A DNA stretch of 64,000 bases from Pseudomonas sp. N040 (GCF_015637705.1 NZ_JADOBE010000002.1:124001-188000), one strand, 5' to 3'; shown: positions 48,785-59,348, counted from the first letter of the stretch. Program-made: numbers and translations. The notes: generated by a model not told the origin, from the letters alone.

Positions 48785-49399
48785 TTATGTCCGTTGCTCA
48801 CCCAGGCGGGCGACCCGCAGCAGCTCGCGGGTCATCATCAAGGACAGCCCCCACAGGCGCGCCCCGCCCAGATCGATGCAGGGCGCCGGTATGCGCAGAC
48901 CGGCTACTTTCCAGGTGAGTGTCTGCCGCCTGAGCGGATCGGTCAGCCAGGACAAAGGCACCCAGTGCAGTTCGGCGGCCTCGATCCCAGGCTTAAGCGC
49001 CAGCGCCCGCGGCGTGTGATAGACATAGGGCGAAACCACCATGGGCAGCGGTCGGGCATGCTCTCTGGTCAACAGGTCCGATAACCGGCCAATCGGTTCG
49101 ACCCGCCCAGCGGGGTCAAAGCCGGTCTCTTCGTGCAACTCGCGCAAGGCTGCGGCGCGGGTGCTGGCATCATCGCGCGCCACCCTGCCACCAGGGAAAG
49201 AAACATGCCCCGACCAGGGATCACCGTGGCGCTCGGCCCGTTTCATCATCAACACCACCGGCTCATCACGGCTGGCATTGGGGTCGCTATCGGCCAACAG
49301 CAACACGACGCCGCAGCGCCTGACCCAGCGCCGACCGGGAATCCGCCGGGGCGAGTGGTCCTGCAGGGCAGCGGCAATCCGGTCAATCGTGTTGGGCAT
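48785..49399 (-). CDS. Nudix hydrolase, probable CoA pyrophosphatase
   Basis: This 204-residue protein has a Nudix box GGRVARDD..AAALRELHEETGF near residues 70-94 (in the REXXEE core; the first acidic position is Asp). The HVSFPGG segment before the box is typical of the NudL/YeaB CoA-diphosphatase group. It would hydrolyse CoA and its derivatives to pantetheine phosphate and ADP. It lies 9 bases after recR on the same strand, a common pseudomonad arrangement but not proof of shared function. Confidence 0.87.
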   Translation of the reverse strand: MPNTIDRIAAALQDHSPRRIPGRRWVRRCGVVLLLADSDPNASRDEPVVLMMKRAERHGDPWSGHVSFPGGRVARDDASTRAAALRELHEETGFDPAGRVEPIGRLSDLLTREHARPLPMVVSPYVYHTPRALALKPGIEAAELHWVPLSWLTDPLRRQTLTWKVAGLRIPAPCIDLGGARLWGLSLMMTRELLRVARLGEQRT

Positions 49400-49407
49400 G
49401 GCCGGAT

Positions 49408-50007
49408 TCAGCTGCCCATCGGCCGGCGACCCGCCAATGCATGGGCCAGGGTGCCACCGTCGACCAGTTCCAGCTCACCGCCCAGCGGCACGCCGTGGGC
49501 AATGCGGGTCATGGCCAGTGGTTTGCCGGCCAGCATCTGCGCGATGTAGTGGGCGGTCGCCTCGCCCTCGACGGTCGGGTTGGTGGCCAGGATGATCTCG
49601 CTGAAACTGCCGGCCTCGATGCGCGCAAGCAGCTCCGGAATGCCGATGGCTTCCGGACCCAGGCCATCCAGCGGCGACAGGTGCCCCTTGAGCACGAAGT
49701 AGCGGCCGCGGTAGCCGGTCTGCTCGACCGCGAACACGTCCAGCGGACCTTCCACCACGCAGAGGATGCTGTCGTCGCGGCGCGGGTCGGCGCACACCGA
49801 ACACAGGTCGTCCTCGCTGAGGGTCCGGCAGCGCTGGCAATGCCCCACCCCTTCCATGGCCGCGGTCAGCGCCTGGGCCAGGCGCAGCCCGCCGTTGCGG
49901 TCACGCTCCAGCAGTTGCAAGGCCATGCGCTGCGCGGTCTTCTGCCCGACACCGGGAAGCGTGCGCAGGGAATCTATCAGTTGGCGGATCAGCGGGCTGA
50001 AGCTCAT
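49408..50007 (-). CDS. recR: Recombination mediator RecR
   Basis: This 199-residue RecR has an N-terminal helix-hairpin-helix ([17 protein letters not shown] near 17-33), a Cys4 zinc finger (CQRCRTL..CSVC near 57-72), and a Toprim domain ([13 protein letters not shown] near 82-94, with [14 protein letters not shown]). It acts with RecF and RecO in loading RecA during gap repair. The order dnaX, ybaB, recR is highly conserved in proteobacteria, although here a repeat-filled gap separates ybaB and recR. Confidence 0.96.
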   Translation of the reverse strand: MSFSPLIRQLIDSLRTLPGVGQKTAQRMALQLLERDRNGGLRLAQALTAAMEGVGHCQRCRTLSEDDLCSVCADPRRDDSILCVVEGPLDVFAVEQTGYRGRYFVLKGHLSPLDGLGPEAIGIPELLARIEAGSFSEIILATNPTVEGEATAHYIAQMLAGKPLAMTRIAHGVPLGGELELVDGGTLAHALAGRRPMGS

Positions 50008-50125
50008 GGGGAGTTACCTGGATGATTCGTGGAAGCTGCGCTACAGCTGGTTATTCCCTCGCCCCACCGGGGAGAGGGTCAGGCAGAGGGGCACACTGCA
50101 TCAGTCCCAAAGCCCCTCTCCCCAG

Positions 50126-50149
50126 CCCTCTCCCGCAAGCGGGAGAGGG
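50126..50149. repeat. CCCTCTCCCG hairpin repeat
   Basis: Arms CCCTCTCCCG (50126-50135) and CGGGAGAGGG (50140-50149) are exact around CAAG. Partial copies of CCCTCGCC/GGGGAGAGGG surround it at 50050-50075 and 50113-50122, as in the dispersed CCCTCTCCC family found across many proteobacterial genomes. Confidence 0.8.
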
Positions 50150-50276
50150 GGTGATCCAGGCAACCCGTAACAGGTGAATAGCCATACAACGGCATCGCGA
50201 GCAAGCTCGCTCCTACCGGTTCACACCGTCTATCCACACGGTGCGAGTGGTGATCAGATGGCGTGCAGGACAAGGC

Positions 50277-50337
50277 GCGGACTGGCACGGGCAGCGGAGT
50301 TTACTGAGTGTAAATGAGCATGCCCGGGCCAGTCCGC
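50277..50337. repeat. Long palindromic element with TTTAC...GTAAA centre
   Basis: Arms GCGGACTGGCACGGGCA (50277-50293) and its reverse complement (50321-50337) differ at one base. The 27-base centre holds GGAGTTTAC and GTAAATGAG, which form a small second stem. Outer segments (TGGCG at about 50260 and CGCCA at about 50357) also pair loosely. It is a repeat of unknown family in this window. Confidence 0.7.
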
Positions 50338-50370
50338 AACGCAGTCATGTGCGCCAGCTGGACGCCACGT

Positions 50371-50697
50371 TCAGAAGGGCATTTTGAAGCCGGGGGGGAG
50401 CTGCATCCCCGCGGTCATCCCGGCCATCTGCGACTGGCTGTTGGCCTCGATCTTGCGCACCGCATCGTTCACCGCGGCAGCGATCAGGTCTTCGAGGATT
50501 TCCTTGTCTTCCTGCATCAGGCTGTCGTCTAGGCTGACGCGCTTGACGTCATGCCGGCCGGTCATCACCACGCTGACCAGCCCGGCGCCGGACTGGCCGG
50601 TGACTTCGGCGTTCGCCAGTTCTTCCTGCATCTTCTGCATTTTTTCCTGCATCTGCTGGGCCTGTTTCATCAGACCGGCCATGCCACCTTTCATCAT
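50371..50697 (-). CDS. ybaB: YbaB/EbfC nucleoid-associated protein
   Basis: This 108-residue protein is dominated by a Met/Gln-rich helix ([20 protein letters not shown] near 8-27) followed by the core [23 protein letters not shown], and ends with [18 protein letters not shown]. These are diagnostic of YbaB/EbfC, a small DNA-binding nucleoid-associated dimer. It starts 17 bases after dnaX on the same strand, the conserved arrangement. Confidence 0.95.
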   Translation of the reverse strand: MMKGGMAGLMKQAQQMQEKMQKMQEELANAEVTGQSGAGLVSVVMTGRHDVKRVSLDDSLMQEDKEILEDLIAAAVNDAVRKIEANSQSQMAGMTAGMQLPPGFKMPF

Positions 50698-50714
50698 TTT
50701 GCTGTTCCTCGGCG

Positions 50715-52610
50715 TTACAGGGGTTCAATCGAATCGGGACGAATCACCGCCCCGAACTGTTCAATCATCTGGCGTATCAGCGGATCGTTCCTGATCGCCT
50801 CTTCCGCCTGGCGCTGGCGCTCGATGCGCTTGCGGGTATTGGCCTGCGCCGGGGTTTCCTGCGCGGGCTTGCTGATCTGGATCTGCAGGGCGATGGTACG
50901 CCCCAGGTGCTGGTCCAGGGCATCGTTCAGGCGCCGCTGCTGGCTGGCATTGAACAGCGCACTGTGCGCCGGGTCCAGATGCAGCGTCCAGTTGTCGCCG
51001 TCCCTGGCCACCAGCGTGCAGTTGGCGGCAATGCTGCCGGTCATGCCGGACAGGCCGATGGCCGGACACAACTGCAGCCACTCGGCCGCCAGCCCGGTCG
51101 CCGGCGCGACCTCAGGCAAGCTGTCCTCGACGGTCTCCTGCGCCGCGTTCGGCGGCAGGTCATCCAGGTAGTGCTGCGCCTCGCCGGCGGTCTCGTAGTA
51201 ACTGTCATCCGCGGTTGGCGGCTCGTCATCGCTTGCATCCGGCTCTACCGGCGTGCCGGCTGGCGCGGCGCTCAGCGGCGGAGCAACCGCGGCGGGCTCG
51301 TCCCAGGGCAGATCGATCACGGCTGCCGGCTTGACCGGCGGTGGCGCTACCGGGGCTGGCACGCTGGCCGCCGCCGGCTGGGGCACGGGCGGCGCCGCGG
51401 GAACGGACACAGGCGCGGCTACCGGCGCCGTCTGTGCAACACCGACCACTGGGTTGGCAGCGGAATCAGCTGTGGCCTGGCTGATTCCCGGGGTCTTTAG
51501 TAATCGACCGGGCGCGCCGTCGGCATCCGCCGGGCGGAACGCCAGCATGCGCAGCAGGACCATCTCGAAGCCGTTGCGCGGTTCCGGCGCCAGCGGCAGG
51601 TCGCGCCGACCGATCAGGCCCATCTGGTAATAGAACTGCACATCTTCGGCAGGCAAGGCTTCGGCCAGGGCCAGCACGCGGTCGCGGTCGCCCTGGCCGT
51701 TGTCGACCGCCTCCGGCAGGGCCTGGGCAATCGCCACGCGGTGCAGCACGTTGAGGATCTCGGCCAGCACGCCGTTCCAGTCCGGGCCCTGCTCGGCCAG
51801 GTGGCGCACGGCCTCGAGCAGGGCCCGCGCATCGCCTTCCAGCAGGGCATTGAGCACGCCATACACCTGGCCGTGATCGAGGGTGCCGAGCATGGCACGC
51901 ACGTCGGCCGCCAGCACCTTGCCGTCACCGAAGGCGATCGCCTGATCGGTCAGGCTCATCGCATCGCGCATCGAGCCATCCGCGGCGCGGCCGAGCAGCC
52001 ACAGGGCATCCGCTTCGAACGGGATGTTTTCCACCCCGAGCACATGAGTCAGGTGCTCGACCACCCGCTCCGGCGGCATGTTCTTCAGCGAGAACTGCAG
52101 GCAGCGCGAGAGGATGGTCACCGGCAGCTTCTGCGGATCGGTGGTGGCCAGCAGGAATTTGACGTGCGGTGGCGGCTCTTCGAGGGTCTTGAGCAGCGCA
52201 TTGAACGAGTGCCCGGAAAGCATGTGCACTTCGTCGATCAGGTAGACCTTGTAGCGCCCGCGGCTGGGCATGTACTGCACGTTATCCAGCAGTTCGCGAG
52301 TGTCCTCGACCTTGGTGCGGCTGGCAGCATCGACTTCGATCAGGTCGATGAAGCGGCCTTCGTCGATCTCCTTGCACACCGAGCAAACGCCGCAAGGCGT
52401 GGAGCTGATGCCGGTCTCGCAGTTCAGGCACTTGGCGAGGATCCGCGCGATGGTGGTCTTGCCGACCCCGCGGGTGCCGGTGAACAGGTAGGCATGGTGC
52501 AGGCGCTGATTGTCCAGCGCGTTGATCAGGGCCTTGAGCACATGGGTCTGACCGACCATTTCGCGGAACGAGCGCGGACGCCATTTGCGGGCAAGAACCT
52601 GATAACTCAT
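50715..52610 (-). CDS. dnaX: DNA polymerase III tau/gamma subunit
   Basis: The start at 52610 ([10 protein letters not shown]) gives 631 residues. The clamp-loader AAA+ module has Walker [17 protein letters not shown] near 45-60, a zinc-binding Cys cluster ([16 protein letters not shown] near 64-79), [16 protein letters not shown] near 126-141 and the TTDPQKLP sensor segment near 155. A long Pro/Ala-rich linker (about 375-490) leads to the C-terminal tau region. No slippery heptamer for a shorter gamma product was identified by eye, so a frameshift product is not claimed. Confidence 0.96.
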   Translation of the reverse strand: MSYQVLARKWRPRSFREMVGQTHVLKALINALDNQRLHHAYLFTGTRGVGKTTIARILAKCLNCETGISSTPCGVCSVCKEIDEGRFIDLIEVDAASRTKVEDTRELLDNVQYMPSRGRYKVYLIDEVHMLSGHSFNALLKTLEEPPPHVKFLLATTDPQKLPVTILSRCLQFSLKNMPPERVVEHLTHVLGVENIPFEADALWLLGRAADGSMRDAMSLTDQAIAFGDGKVLAADVRAMLGTLDHGQVYGVLNALLEGDARALLEAVRHLAEQGPDWNGVLAEILNVLHRVAIAQALPEAVDNGQGDRDRVLALAEALPAEDVQFYYQMGLIGRRDLPLAPEPRNGFEMVLLRMLAFRPADADGAPGRLLKTPGISQATADSAANPVVGVAQTAPVAAPVSVPAAPPVPQPAAASVPAPVAPPPVKPAAVIDLPWDEPAAVAPPLSAAPAGTPVEPDASDDEPPTADDSYYETAGEAQHYLDDLPPNAAQETVEDSLPEVAPATGLAAEWLQLCPAIGLSGMTGSIAANCTLVARDGDNWTLHLDPAHSALFNASQQRRLNDALDQHLGRTIALQIQISKPAQETPAQANTRKRIERQRQAEEAIRNDPLIRQMIEQFGAVIRPDSIEPL

Positions 52611-52737
52611 TGATATCCATCGCGGCGGGTGCTGAAGAGGGTCAATGCTAACGGAGCATGGGGCAAATTGCACCCGCGCTGGCCAGGCAACTGTCGCAAG
52701 GTCGACGGCGCTTGCCGATCGCGCCAGTTCCGGCCCG

Positions 52738-52777
52738 GAAAAGCAAAAGCCCCTGAGCTGCGAGGCTCAAGGGCTTT
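52738..52777 (-). terminator. Terminator of tRNA-Asp
   Basis: On the minus strand AAAGCCCTTGAGC pairs with GCTCAGGGGCTTT (13 bp, one G-T wobble) and is followed by TTTGCTTTT. It lies 6 bases after the tRNA 3' end and separates it from the dnaX promoter region. Confidence 0.88.
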
Positions 52778-52783
52778 CGTGTA

Positions 52784-52860
52784 TGGCGCAGCGGACGGGA
52801 CTCGAACCCGCGACCCCCGGCGTGACAGGCCGGTATTCTAACCGACTGAACTACCGCTGC
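52784..52860 (-). tRNA. tRNA-Asp (anticodon GTC)
   Basis: On the minus strand the gene begins GCAGCGGTAG and ends CCGCTGCGCCA, with CCA encoded. The acceptor stem GCAGCGG/CCGCTGC pairs perfectly; the D-arm, the anticodon loop CTGTCAC (anticodon GTC) and a GGTTCGAGTCC T-arm are all in register. Length is 77 nt. A strong terminator follows. Confidence 0.97.
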
Positions 52861-52990
52861 TTGTCGGTGGACTTGCGTCCGATTCACAGCCCTGTCCGGG
52901 ATAACCCGGCAGTACTTGCGAGGCGCGCAATTTACGCAGACACCCCGCGCAAGTCAACACCCAATCCACCCGGCAACTGGCAGGCGCGGG

Positions 52991-53236
52991 TCAGCCGCGC
53001 TTGAGCAGGCCAACCAGAAACAGCAGCACCAGCGCGCCGATCACCGAGGTGATCAGCGAGCCGATGATCCCGGCGCCGACCTGCAGGCCCAGATAGCCGA
53101 ACAGATGCCCGCCGATCACGGCGCCGACGATGCCCACCACCAGATTGCCGATCAGGCCAAAGCCGCCACCACGGATCAGCTTGCCGGCAATCCAGCCAGC
53201 CAGGGCCCCGATAAGCAGAAACAGTAGAAAGTTCAT
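52991..53236 (-). CDS. GlsB/YeaQ/YmgE-family small membrane protein
   Basis: This 81-residue protein has a glycine-rich pattern with three helices: LLFLLIGALAGWIAGKLI, NLVVGIVGAVIGGHLFGYLG and IIGSLITSVIGALVLLFLVG. This is the transglycosylase-associated (GlsB/YeaQ) family, small inner-membrane proteins linked to stress responses. It is the gene after metZ on the minus strand, 43 bases beyond its stop. Role not established. Confidence 0.9.
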   Translation of the reverse strand: MNFLLFLLIGALAGWIAGKLIRGGGFGLIGNLVVGIVGAVIGGHLFGYLGLQVGAGIIGSLITSVIGALVLLFLVGLLKRG

Positions 53237-53279
53237 CTGTACTTCTCCTCGTTAACCTTTGCCCAAGACCCTTGCCGGC

Positions 53280-54491
53280 TCAGAGCGCCGCCAGCCCGCG
53301 GGCAAGATCCGCCTGCAGGTCGGCAAGATCTTCCAGCCCGACGGCAACCCGCACCAGGCTGTCGCTGATCCCGGCCGCGGCACGATCCTCCGGCGACAGG
53401 CGGCCGTGGGTGGTGGTGCCCGGATGGGTGATGGTGGTCTTGGCATCCCCCAGGTTGGCGGTGATCGAGATCATCCGGGTCGCGTCGATGAAGCGCCAGG
53501 CGCCATCCTTGCCGCCCTTGACCTCGAAGCTCAGCACCGCGCCAAACCCGCTCTGCTGGCGCTTGGCCAGTTCGTGCTGGGGATGGCTGGGCAGGCCGGC
53601 GTAATAGATGCGCTCGACGCCCGGCTGCTGCTCCAGCCACTCGGCCAGCGCCTGCGCCGATGCACAATGCGCCAGCATGCGCAGGCGCAGGGTTTCCAGG
53701 CCCTTGAGGAACACCCAGGCGTTGAACGGGCTCAGCGTGGGGCCGGCGGTACGCAGGAAGCCGACCACTTCCTTCATCTGCTCGGCGCGCCCGGCGACCA
53801 CCCCGCCCAGGCAGCGGCCCTGGCCATCGATGTACTTGGTCGCCGAGTGAATCACGATGTCGGCCCCCAGGTTCAGGGGCTTCTGCAGGACCGGCGTACA
53901 AAAGCAGTTATCCACCGCCAGCAGGGCGCCCCTGGCATGCGCCAGGTCCGCCAGGGCAGCGATGTCCACCAGTTCGGCCAGCGGATTGGACGGCGATTCG
54001 ACAAACAGCAGCCGGGTATTCGGCCGGAAGGCCTGTGCCCAGGCATCCAGGTCGATCAGCGGCACATAATCCACCTGCACGCCGAAGCGCTTGAAATACT
54101 TCTCGAACAGGGTGACGGTCGCACCGAACACGCTGCGCGACACCAGCACATGGTCGCCGGCACTGCACAGGCTCATGACCGTGGCCAGGATCGCCGCCAT
54201 CCCGGAGGATGTGGCAACCGCTTGCTCAGCGCCCTCGAGCAGCGCGATGCGCTCCTCGAAGGCACGCACGGTGGGGTTGGTGTAGCGCGAGTAGACGTTC
54301 CCCGGCACCTCGCCGGAAAACCGGGCAGCCGCATCCGCCGCCGAGCGGAAAACATAGCTGGAGGTGAAAAACAGCGGCTCGCCATGCTCGCCTTCCGGCG
54401 AACGGCGCTGCCCGCCACGCACGGCGAGGGTGTCGAAAGCGGCACCCTCGAGGTCGCTGTCCAGCCGACCGGCTTCCCATTCTGCTGTCAT
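53280..54491 (-). CDS. metZ: O-succinylhomoserine sulfhydrylase
   Basis: This 403-residue PLP enzyme of the Cys/Met metabolism family has the PLP lysine in IHSATKYIDGQGR near 209-221, SRYTNPTVRAFEERIA near 64-79, and the GG motif VVAGRAEQM. It incorporates sulfide directly into O-succinylhomoserine to make homocysteine, the pseudomonad route. It follows purF by 12 bases, as in P. aeruginosa. Confidence 0.93.
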   Translation of the reverse strand: MTAEWEAGRLDSDLEGAAFDTLAVRGGQRRSPEGEHGEPLFFTSSYVFRSAADAAARFSGEVPGNVYSRYTNPTVRAFEERIALLEGAEQAVATSSGMAAILATVMSLCSAGDHVLVSRSVFGATVTLFEKYFKRFGVQVDYVPLIDLDAWAQAFRPNTRLLFVESPSNPLAELVDIAALADLAHARGALLAVDNCFCTPVLQKPLNLGADIVIHSATKYIDGQGRCLGGVVAGRAEQMKEVVGFLRTAGPTLSPFNAWVFLKGLETLRLRMLAHCASAQALAEWLEQQPGVERIYYAGLPSHPQHELAKRQQSGFGAVLSFEVKGGKDGAWRFIDATRMISITANLGDAKTTITHPGTTTHGRLSPEDRAAAGISDSLVRVAVGLEDLADLQADLARGLAAL

Positions 54492-54503
54492 GCCGCAGGT
54501 TCC

Positions 54504-56009
54504 TCAGTTGTTGTGCAGGTCGATGATCGCGCTGACAACCTGGCCACCGGCTTTCGTGGCGTCATTGCGCGCCTGCTCGATACGGTTCAGGTAGCTCTCG
54601 CTGACATCTCCGGTGATGTACTCGCCGGTAAACACCGAGCTGTCAAAGTCCTTGACGTTGGCATTGCCCTCGCTCACCGCATCTTCCAGGTCCTTGAGGT
54701 CCTGGTAGACCAGCCAGTCGGCGCCGATCAGTTCGGCCACCTCTTCGGTGCTGCGGCCATGGGCGATCAGCTCATGGGCGCTGGGCATGTCGATGCCGTA
54801 GACATTCGGGTAGCGTACCGCCGGCGCCGCCGAACAGAAGTAGACATTCTTCGCCCCGGCTTCGCGGGCCATCTGGATGATCTGCTTGCAGGTCGTACCG
54901 CGGACGATCGAGTCATCCACCAGCATCACGTTCTTGCCGCGAAACTCCAGCTCGATCGCATTGAGCTTCTGCCGCACGGATTTCTTGCGCGCCGCCTGGC
55001 CGGGCATGATGAAGGTGCGGCCGATGTAGCGATTCTTGACGAAGCCCTCGCGGAATTTCACGCCGAGCCGGTTCGCCAGCTCCAGTGCCGACGTACGGCT
55101 GGTGTCCGGGATCGGGATGACCACGTCGATGCCATGCTCCGGGCGCTCGCGCATGATCTTCTCGGCCAGTTTCTCGCCCATGCGCAGCCGCGCCTTGTAC
55201 ACCGAAACGCCATCGATGATCGAGTCCGGGCGGGCCAGGTAGACATGCTCGAAGATGCAGGGGGCGTAGTGCGGGTGCTCCGCGCACTGGCGGGTGAACA
55301 GCCGGCCGTCTTCGGTAATGTAAACCGCCTCGCCGGGTGCCAGGTCACGGATCAGGGTAAAGCCGAGCACATCCAGCGCCACGCTTTCCGAGGCGATCAT
55401 GTACTCGACGCCCTCGTCGGTATGCCGTTGGCCAAACACGATCGGGCGGATCGCATTCGGGTCACGGAAACCGACGATGCCATAGCCGGTAATCATCGCG
55501 ACCACCGCGTAACCGCCGCGGCAACGCCCATGCACCCCGGCAACCGCGGCGAACACATCGTCTTCGGTCGGCTGCAGCTTGTTGCGCACCGCCAGTTCAT
55601 GGGCGAACACGTTGAGCAGCACTTCCGAATCGGAATTGGTGTTCACATGGCGCAGGTCGGACTCGTAGATTTCCTTGGCCAGCTGCTCGACGTTGGTCAG
55701 GTTGCCGTTGTGCGCCAGGGTGATGCCATAGGGCGAGTTGACATAGAACGGCTGCGCTTCCGCGGAACTGGAGCTGCCCGCCGTCGGATAACGTACATGG
55801 CCAATCCCCATGTGCCCCACCAGGCGCTGCATGTGGCGCTGCTGGAAGACGTCGCGGACCAGTCCGTTGTCCTTGCGCAGGAACAGCCGGCCGGCATTGC
55901 TGGTGACGATACCGGCAGCGTCCTGACCACGATGCTGGAGAACGGTGAGCGCGTCATACAGCGACTGGTTGACGTTGGATTTTCCGACAATTCCGACAAT
56001 GCCACACAT
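54504..56009 (-). CDS. purF: Amidophosphoribosyltransferase
   Basis: The start at 56009 makes the processed N-terminus Cys-Gly-Ile-Val, so that Cys2 is the glutaminase nucleophile; a frame two codons longer is discounted. It has 501 residues. The phosphoribosyltransferase domain shows [13 protein letters not shown] near 361-373, the PRPP-binding motif. It catalyses the first step of purine synthesis. cvpA lies 24 bases upstream, the standard cvpA-purF pairing. Confidence 0.96.
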   Translation of the reverse strand: MCGIVGIVGKSNVNQSLYDALTVLQHRGQDAAGIVTSNAGRLFLRKDNGLVRDVFQQRHMQRLVGHMGIGHVRYPTAGSSSSAEAQPFYVNSPYGITLAHNGNLTNVEQLAKEIYESDLRHVNTNSDSEVLLNVFAHELAVRNKLQPTEDDVFAAVAGVHGRCRGGYAVVAMITGYGIVGFRDPNAIRPIVFGQRHTDEGVEYMIASESVALDVLGFTLIRDLAPGEAVYITEDGRLFTRQCAEHPHYAPCIFEHVYLARPDSIIDGVSVYKARLRMGEKLAEKIMRERPEHGIDVVIPIPDTSRTSALELANRLGVKFREGFVKNRYIGRTFIMPGQAARKKSVRQKLNAIELEFRGKNVMLVDDSIVRGTTCKQIIQMAREAGAKNVYFCSAAPAVRYPNVYGIDMPSAHELIAHGRSTEEVAELIGADWLVYQDLKDLEDAVSEGNANVKDFDSSVFTGEYITGDVSESYLNRIEQARNDATKAGGQVVSAIIDLHNN

Positions 56010-56033
56010 GTGACGCAACCCCTACGTTGTGAA

Positions 56034-56555
56034 TCAAGAATTTGCAGGCAAGTGCAGCGCACTCGCAGGAGACCAGCCGTCGGTCAGATCCAGAATGAAG
56101 GTCTTCGACCAGTCGGCCACCATCAGAAAGTGCGGGATCAAAACCGACTGTTGCCACCAGGGATCCTGCTGCACCGGTGCCAGGCTGAGCAGGCCGACCA
56201 GCACCACCACCAGCAAGGCGCCGCGCGCCGCACCAAAGGTCATGCCCAGAAAGCGATCCGTGCCGGACAGGCCGGTGACCCGCACCAGTTCACTGAGCAG
56301 ATAGTTGACCAGCGCCCCCAGCACCAGGGTGGCCAGGAACAGAATGGCGCAGCCGGCGATGACCCGCACCGATGGTATTTCGATGAACTCCACCAGGTGC
56401 TCTGCCAGGGCGCCGCCAAACATCCAGGCGATGGTCCCGGCGACGACCCAGGTCAGCAAGGACAGCGCTTCCTTGACGAAGCCGCGGCGCAAGCTGATCA
56501 GGCAGGAAACGCAGACAATGGCGACGATGCCCCAATCTACCCAAGTGAATGCCAC
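56034..56555 (-). CDS. cvpA: CvpA family membrane protein
   Basis: This 173-residue protein has four hydrophobic segments (WGIVAIVCVSCLISL, ALSLLTWVVAGTIAWMFG, VIAGCAILFLATLVLGALVNYLL, and GALLVVVLVGLLSLAPV) and the family FVKEA and GFVD-like N-terminal region. CvpA is needed for colicin V production in E. coli and for envelope homeostasis elsewhere. It is coupled to purF. Confidence 0.93.
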   Translation of the reverse strand: MAFTWVDWGIVAIVCVSCLISLRRGFVKEALSLLTWVVAGTIAWMFGGALAEHLVEFIEIPSVRVIAGCAILFLATLVLGALVNYLLSELVRVTGLSGTDRFLGMTFGAARGALLVVVLVGLLSLAPVQQDPWWQQSVLIPHFLMVADWSKTFILDLTDGWSPASALHLPANS

Positions 56556-56621
56556 TGTTTCGTCCGCCGCTGAAAAGGGGGTGCATTCTAACAGAGCGAC
56601 TCTGCCCGGGTAAGGCGCTGA

Positions 56622-57194
56622 TTACTGCGCTTCGGGCTCGAAACGCACGATAAAGCCATCCAGTTTCTGCTGACGCTTGAGCTGATCGCGCAAACGGTCA
56701 GCTTCCGCGCGCTCCACCACCGGCCCGACCAGCACCCGGTTCTTGCCTTCGAAACTGCGCACATAGGCGTTGTAACCCTTGCTGCGCAGCTTCTGCTGCA
56801 AGTCCTGGGCGCTGGAAAGGCTGGCCAGACTGGCAAGCTGAACCGACCAGGTAACGGGCAGGCTGTTCCGGTCCAGATGGCTGGCCGGCGCGTTGCCCGG
56901 GTCAGCCTGGGCTGGAGCGGCTGCAGTGGCCGGTGCGGCAACCGGTGGTGGCGCGACCAGCGCCTGTGCACTGGCTGCCGGATCTTCCGGCAATGGCTCC
57001 GGCTCCGGCACCACAACAGGCTCCTGGGTAACCGGGACCATCGCCGGTGCCGGTGGCATTGGTGGCGCGTCGACAACCACCTGGCGCAGGTCATCCGGGC
57101 GCGAAAACAGCATCGGCAGGAAAATGACGGCAAGCGCAACCAGCACCAGGGCGCCAACGATGCGTTGCTTGAGGCTCTTATCCAGTACAGCCAT
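56622..57194 (-). CDS. dedD: SPOR-domain protein DedD
   Basis: The start at 57194 ([10 protein letters not shown]) gives 190 residues. One membrane helix (RIVGALVLVALAVIFLPMLF, residues 11-30) leads to a Pro/Ala-rich periplasmic linker (about 45-105) and a C-terminal SPOR domain (about 112-188) with TWSVQLASLASLSSAQDLQQ and LVGPVVERAEADRLRDQL. It binds denuded septal peptidoglycan and promotes division. Its first 17 bases overlap the end of folC. Confidence 0.92.
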   Translation of the reverse strand: MAVLDKSLKQRIVGALVLVALAVIFLPMLFSRPDDLRQVVVDAPPMPPAPAMVPVTQEPVVVPEPEPLPEDPAASAQALVAPPPVAAPATAAAPAQADPGNAPASHLDRNSLPVTWSVQLASLASLSSAQDLQQKLRSKGYNAYVRSFEGKNRVLVGPVVERAEADRLRDQLKRQQKLDGFIVRFEPEAQ

Positions 57195-58476
57195 TTCCAG
57201 CTCCCCTCTGCGCCAGCCAGGCCAGCGCTTCCGCCACACAATAAAAAGATCCGAACACCAGCACTTCATCACCCTCGGCAGCCTGCCGGCACTGTGCCTC
57301 CAGCGCCTCGCCGATCGACCCATGCCGGCTGGCCTGCACACCCGCCTTGAGCAACTCGTCGTGCAGCTCGAGCGCCGACCGCGAGCGCGGTGAAGGCAAC
57401 GCTGTCACCGCCCATTGGCTGATTTCAGCCTGGATTGCCTGCACCACCCCCGCAAGATCCTTGTCCGCGAGCAGGCCGAAAACCGCCAGGCGCCGGCCTG
57501 CAAGCGGTGTCTCGCGTAAACGCCGCGCGAGAAACTCGCAGGCATGCGGATTATGCCCAACATCCAGCAACAGCGAGAGTCTCTTGCCCTGAAATTCGAG
57601 GCTGTGCCGCTCCAGCCTGCCGCTCAGGCGGGTGCGCTGCAAGGCAAGCGACAACTGCGCTGGCTGCCAGCCCAGATCGAGAAGACTGAAGGCCTGCAGG
57701 GCCAGCGCCGCGTTCTCCAGGGGCAGGTCCAGCAGTGGCAGATCGTGCAGTTCACGCACCTGCCCTGCCCGGTCGAGACCCTGCCAATGCCAACCTGCAG
57801 GCGTTAGCGCCAGGTCAAAATCCCGTCCGCGAAGGTAAAAAGGCGCTGCCAGCACGGCAGCCTGCTGCAGCAGCACTGCCGGCGGGTCGAGATCGCCGCA
57901 GACGACGGGTATGCCCGGGCGAAAAATTCCGGCCTTTTCGACAGCCACGCTCTCGCGGGTATCGCCGAGCCAATCCGCATGATCCAGAGCGATACTGGTT
58001 ACGATGGCGAGATCCGCATCGATCAGATTGACCGCATCCAGCCTGCCGCCGAGGCCGACCTCAAGCACGGCAAAATCCAGGGCAGCCTGCTGGAACAGCC
58101 AGAACGCCGCCAGGGTGCCCATTTCGAAGTAGGTCAGGGATATTTCCTGCCGCGCCGACTCAACCACCGCAAAGGCGGCACACAACTCGGCATCCGTCGC
58201 CTGCTGGCGGTCGATGACCACCCGCTCGTTGTAGCGCAGCAGATGGGGCGAGGCATAGACGCCTACGCGCAATCCCTGGCCGAGCAGCAGCTCGGCGAGA
58301 AATGCGCAGGTTGAACCCTTGCCGTTGGTGCCAGTGACCGTGACAACCCGCCCGGCGGGTCGGCGCAAGCCCATGCGCTCGGCCACCTGGCGCACCCGAT
58401 CAAGGCCCATGTCGATGGCGGTCGGATGCAACTGCTCCAGGTAGGCCAGCCAGTCCGGCAGGCTCCGTTCGGTCAT
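57178..58476 (-). CDS. folC: Bifunctional folylpolyglutamate/dihydrofolate synthase
   Basis: This 432-residue Mur-ligase family enzyme has the P-loop [20 protein letters not shown] near 43-62, the [16 protein letters not shown] segment near 73-88, and [16 protein letters not shown] near 300-315. It adds glutamate to folates and makes dihydrofolate. Its ATG overlaps the accD stop in an ATGA junction; dedD overlaps at the other end, so accD-folC-dedD are tightly coupled. Confidence 0.95.
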   Translation of the reverse strand: MTERSLPDWLAYLEQLHPTAIDMGLDRVRQVAERMGLRRPAGRVVTVTGTNGKGSTCAFLAELLLGQGLRVGVYASPHLLRYNERVVIDRQQATDAELCAAFAVVESARQEISLTYFEMGTLAAFWLFQQAALDFAVLEVGLGGRLDAVNLIDADLAIVTSIALDHADWLGDTRESVAVEKAGIFRPGIPVVCGDLDPPAVLLQQAAVLAAPFYLRGRDFDLALTPAGWHWQGLDRAGQVRELHDLPLLDLPLENAALALQAFSLLDLGWQPAQLSLALQRTRLSGRLERHSLEFQGKRLSLLLDVGHNPHACEFLARRLRETPLAGRRLAVFGLLADKDLAGVVQAIQAEISQWAVTALPSPRSRSALELHDELLKAGVQASRHGSIGEALEAQCRQAAEGDEVLVFGSFYCVAEALAWLAQRGAGNGCTG

Positions 58477-59348
58477 GCGGTCTGGGCGGGACTGGGCAGG
58501 TGCTGCATCTGGGCCAGCAGGCGGGCCAGACGCTCACGCAACTCCGCGCGCGGAATGATCATGTCAATCGCCCCATGATCGAGCAGGAACTCGCTGCGCT
58601 GGAATCCTTCCGGCAGCTTTTCCCGAACCGTCTGCTCGATTACCCGCGGACCGGCAAACCCGATCAGCGCCTTGGGCTCGGCGACGATCACATCGCCCAG
58701 CATCGCCAGACTGGCCGATACACCGCCGTACACCGGATCGGTCAGCACGGAAATGAAAGGCACGCCCTCTTCACGCAGACGTGCCAGCACCGCTGAGGTC
58801 TTGGCCATCTGCATCAGGGAAATCAGGGCTTCCTGCATGCGCGCGCCCCCCGAGGCGGCGAAGCAGACCAGCGGGCAGCGCTGTTCCAGCGCAACGTTGG
58901 CCGCGCGGACGAAGCGTTCGCCGACGATGGCGCCCATCGAGCCGCCCATGAAGCCGAACTCGAAGGCGCAGGCGACAATCGGCATGCCCTGGAGTTTTCC
59001 GCTCAAGGCAATCAGCGCATCTGTCTCGCCGGTATCCTTTTGTGCCGCCAGCAAGCGGTCCTTGTAGCGCTTGCCATCGCGGAACTTCAAGCGATCAACC
59101 GGCTCCAGGTCTGCCCCGATTTCCTGGCGGCCGTCCGCATCGAGAAACAGGTCCAGACGGGTGCGCGCATCGATGCGCATGTGGTGGTTGCACTTCGGAC
59201 ATACATCCAGGGTCTTTTCCAGCTCGGGCCGGTACAGCACGGCATCACAGGACGGGCACTTGTGCCAAAGCCCCTCGGGCACGGAGCTTTTCTTGACCTC
59301 GGAACGCATGATCGAGGGGATCAACTTATCTCTCAACCAGTTGCTCAT
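58473..59348 (-). CDS. accD: Acetyl-CoA carboxylase carboxyltransferase beta subunit
   Basis: This 291-residue protein has a Cys4 zinc ribbon ([20 protein letters not shown] then PKC; cysteines near 31, 34, 50 and 53), followed by the carboxyltransferase core with [19 protein letters not shown] near 169-187. It transfers carboxyl groups from biotin to acetyl-CoA together with AccA. It lies 195 bases beyond trpF and starts the accD-folC-dedD run. Confidence 0.96.
   Translation of the reverse strand: MSNWLRDKLIPSIMRSEVKKSSVPEGLWHKCPSCDAVLYRPELEKTLDVCPKCNHHMRIDARTRLDLFLDADGRQEIGADLEPVDRLKFRDGKRYKDRLLAAQKDTGETDALIALSGKLQGMPIVACAFEFGFMGGSMGAIVGERFVRAANVALEQRCPLVCFAASGGARMQEALISLMQMAKTSAVLARLREEGVPFISVLTDPVYGGVSASLAMLGDVIVAEPKALIGFAGPRVIEQTVREKLPEGFQRSEFLLDHGAIDMIIPRAELRERLARLLAQMQHLPSPAQTA

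Larger units (their letters stand above)
50008..50370. other. Repeat-filled gap between ybaB and recR
   Basis: This 363-base interval normally is short in pseudomonads. It contains no credible gene. It holds a CCCTCTCCC/GGGAGAGGG hairpin (50126-50149) within a run of similar C/T-rich words, a REP half-site GAGCAAGCTCGCTCCTAC at about 50198-50215, and a larger palindrome (50277-50337). It appears to have been expanded by successive repeat insertions. Confidence 0.75.

Noticed and set aside
50126..50337. CRISPR-like array in the recR-ybaB gap
   Set aside because: Repeats are palindromes of different families and are not evenly spaced direct repeats; no spacer pattern or cas gene is present.
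50715..52610. Programmed frameshift in dnaX
   Set aside because: No A-rich slippery heptamer with a downstream stem was recognised; the claim would need experimental support.
53259..56573. An open frame of more than 1,100 codons on the plus strand opposite metZ-purF-cvpA
   Set aside because: It is antisense to three clearly conserved genes, has His/Arg/Gln-rich low-complexity translation and no domain; it is a high-GC shadow frame.
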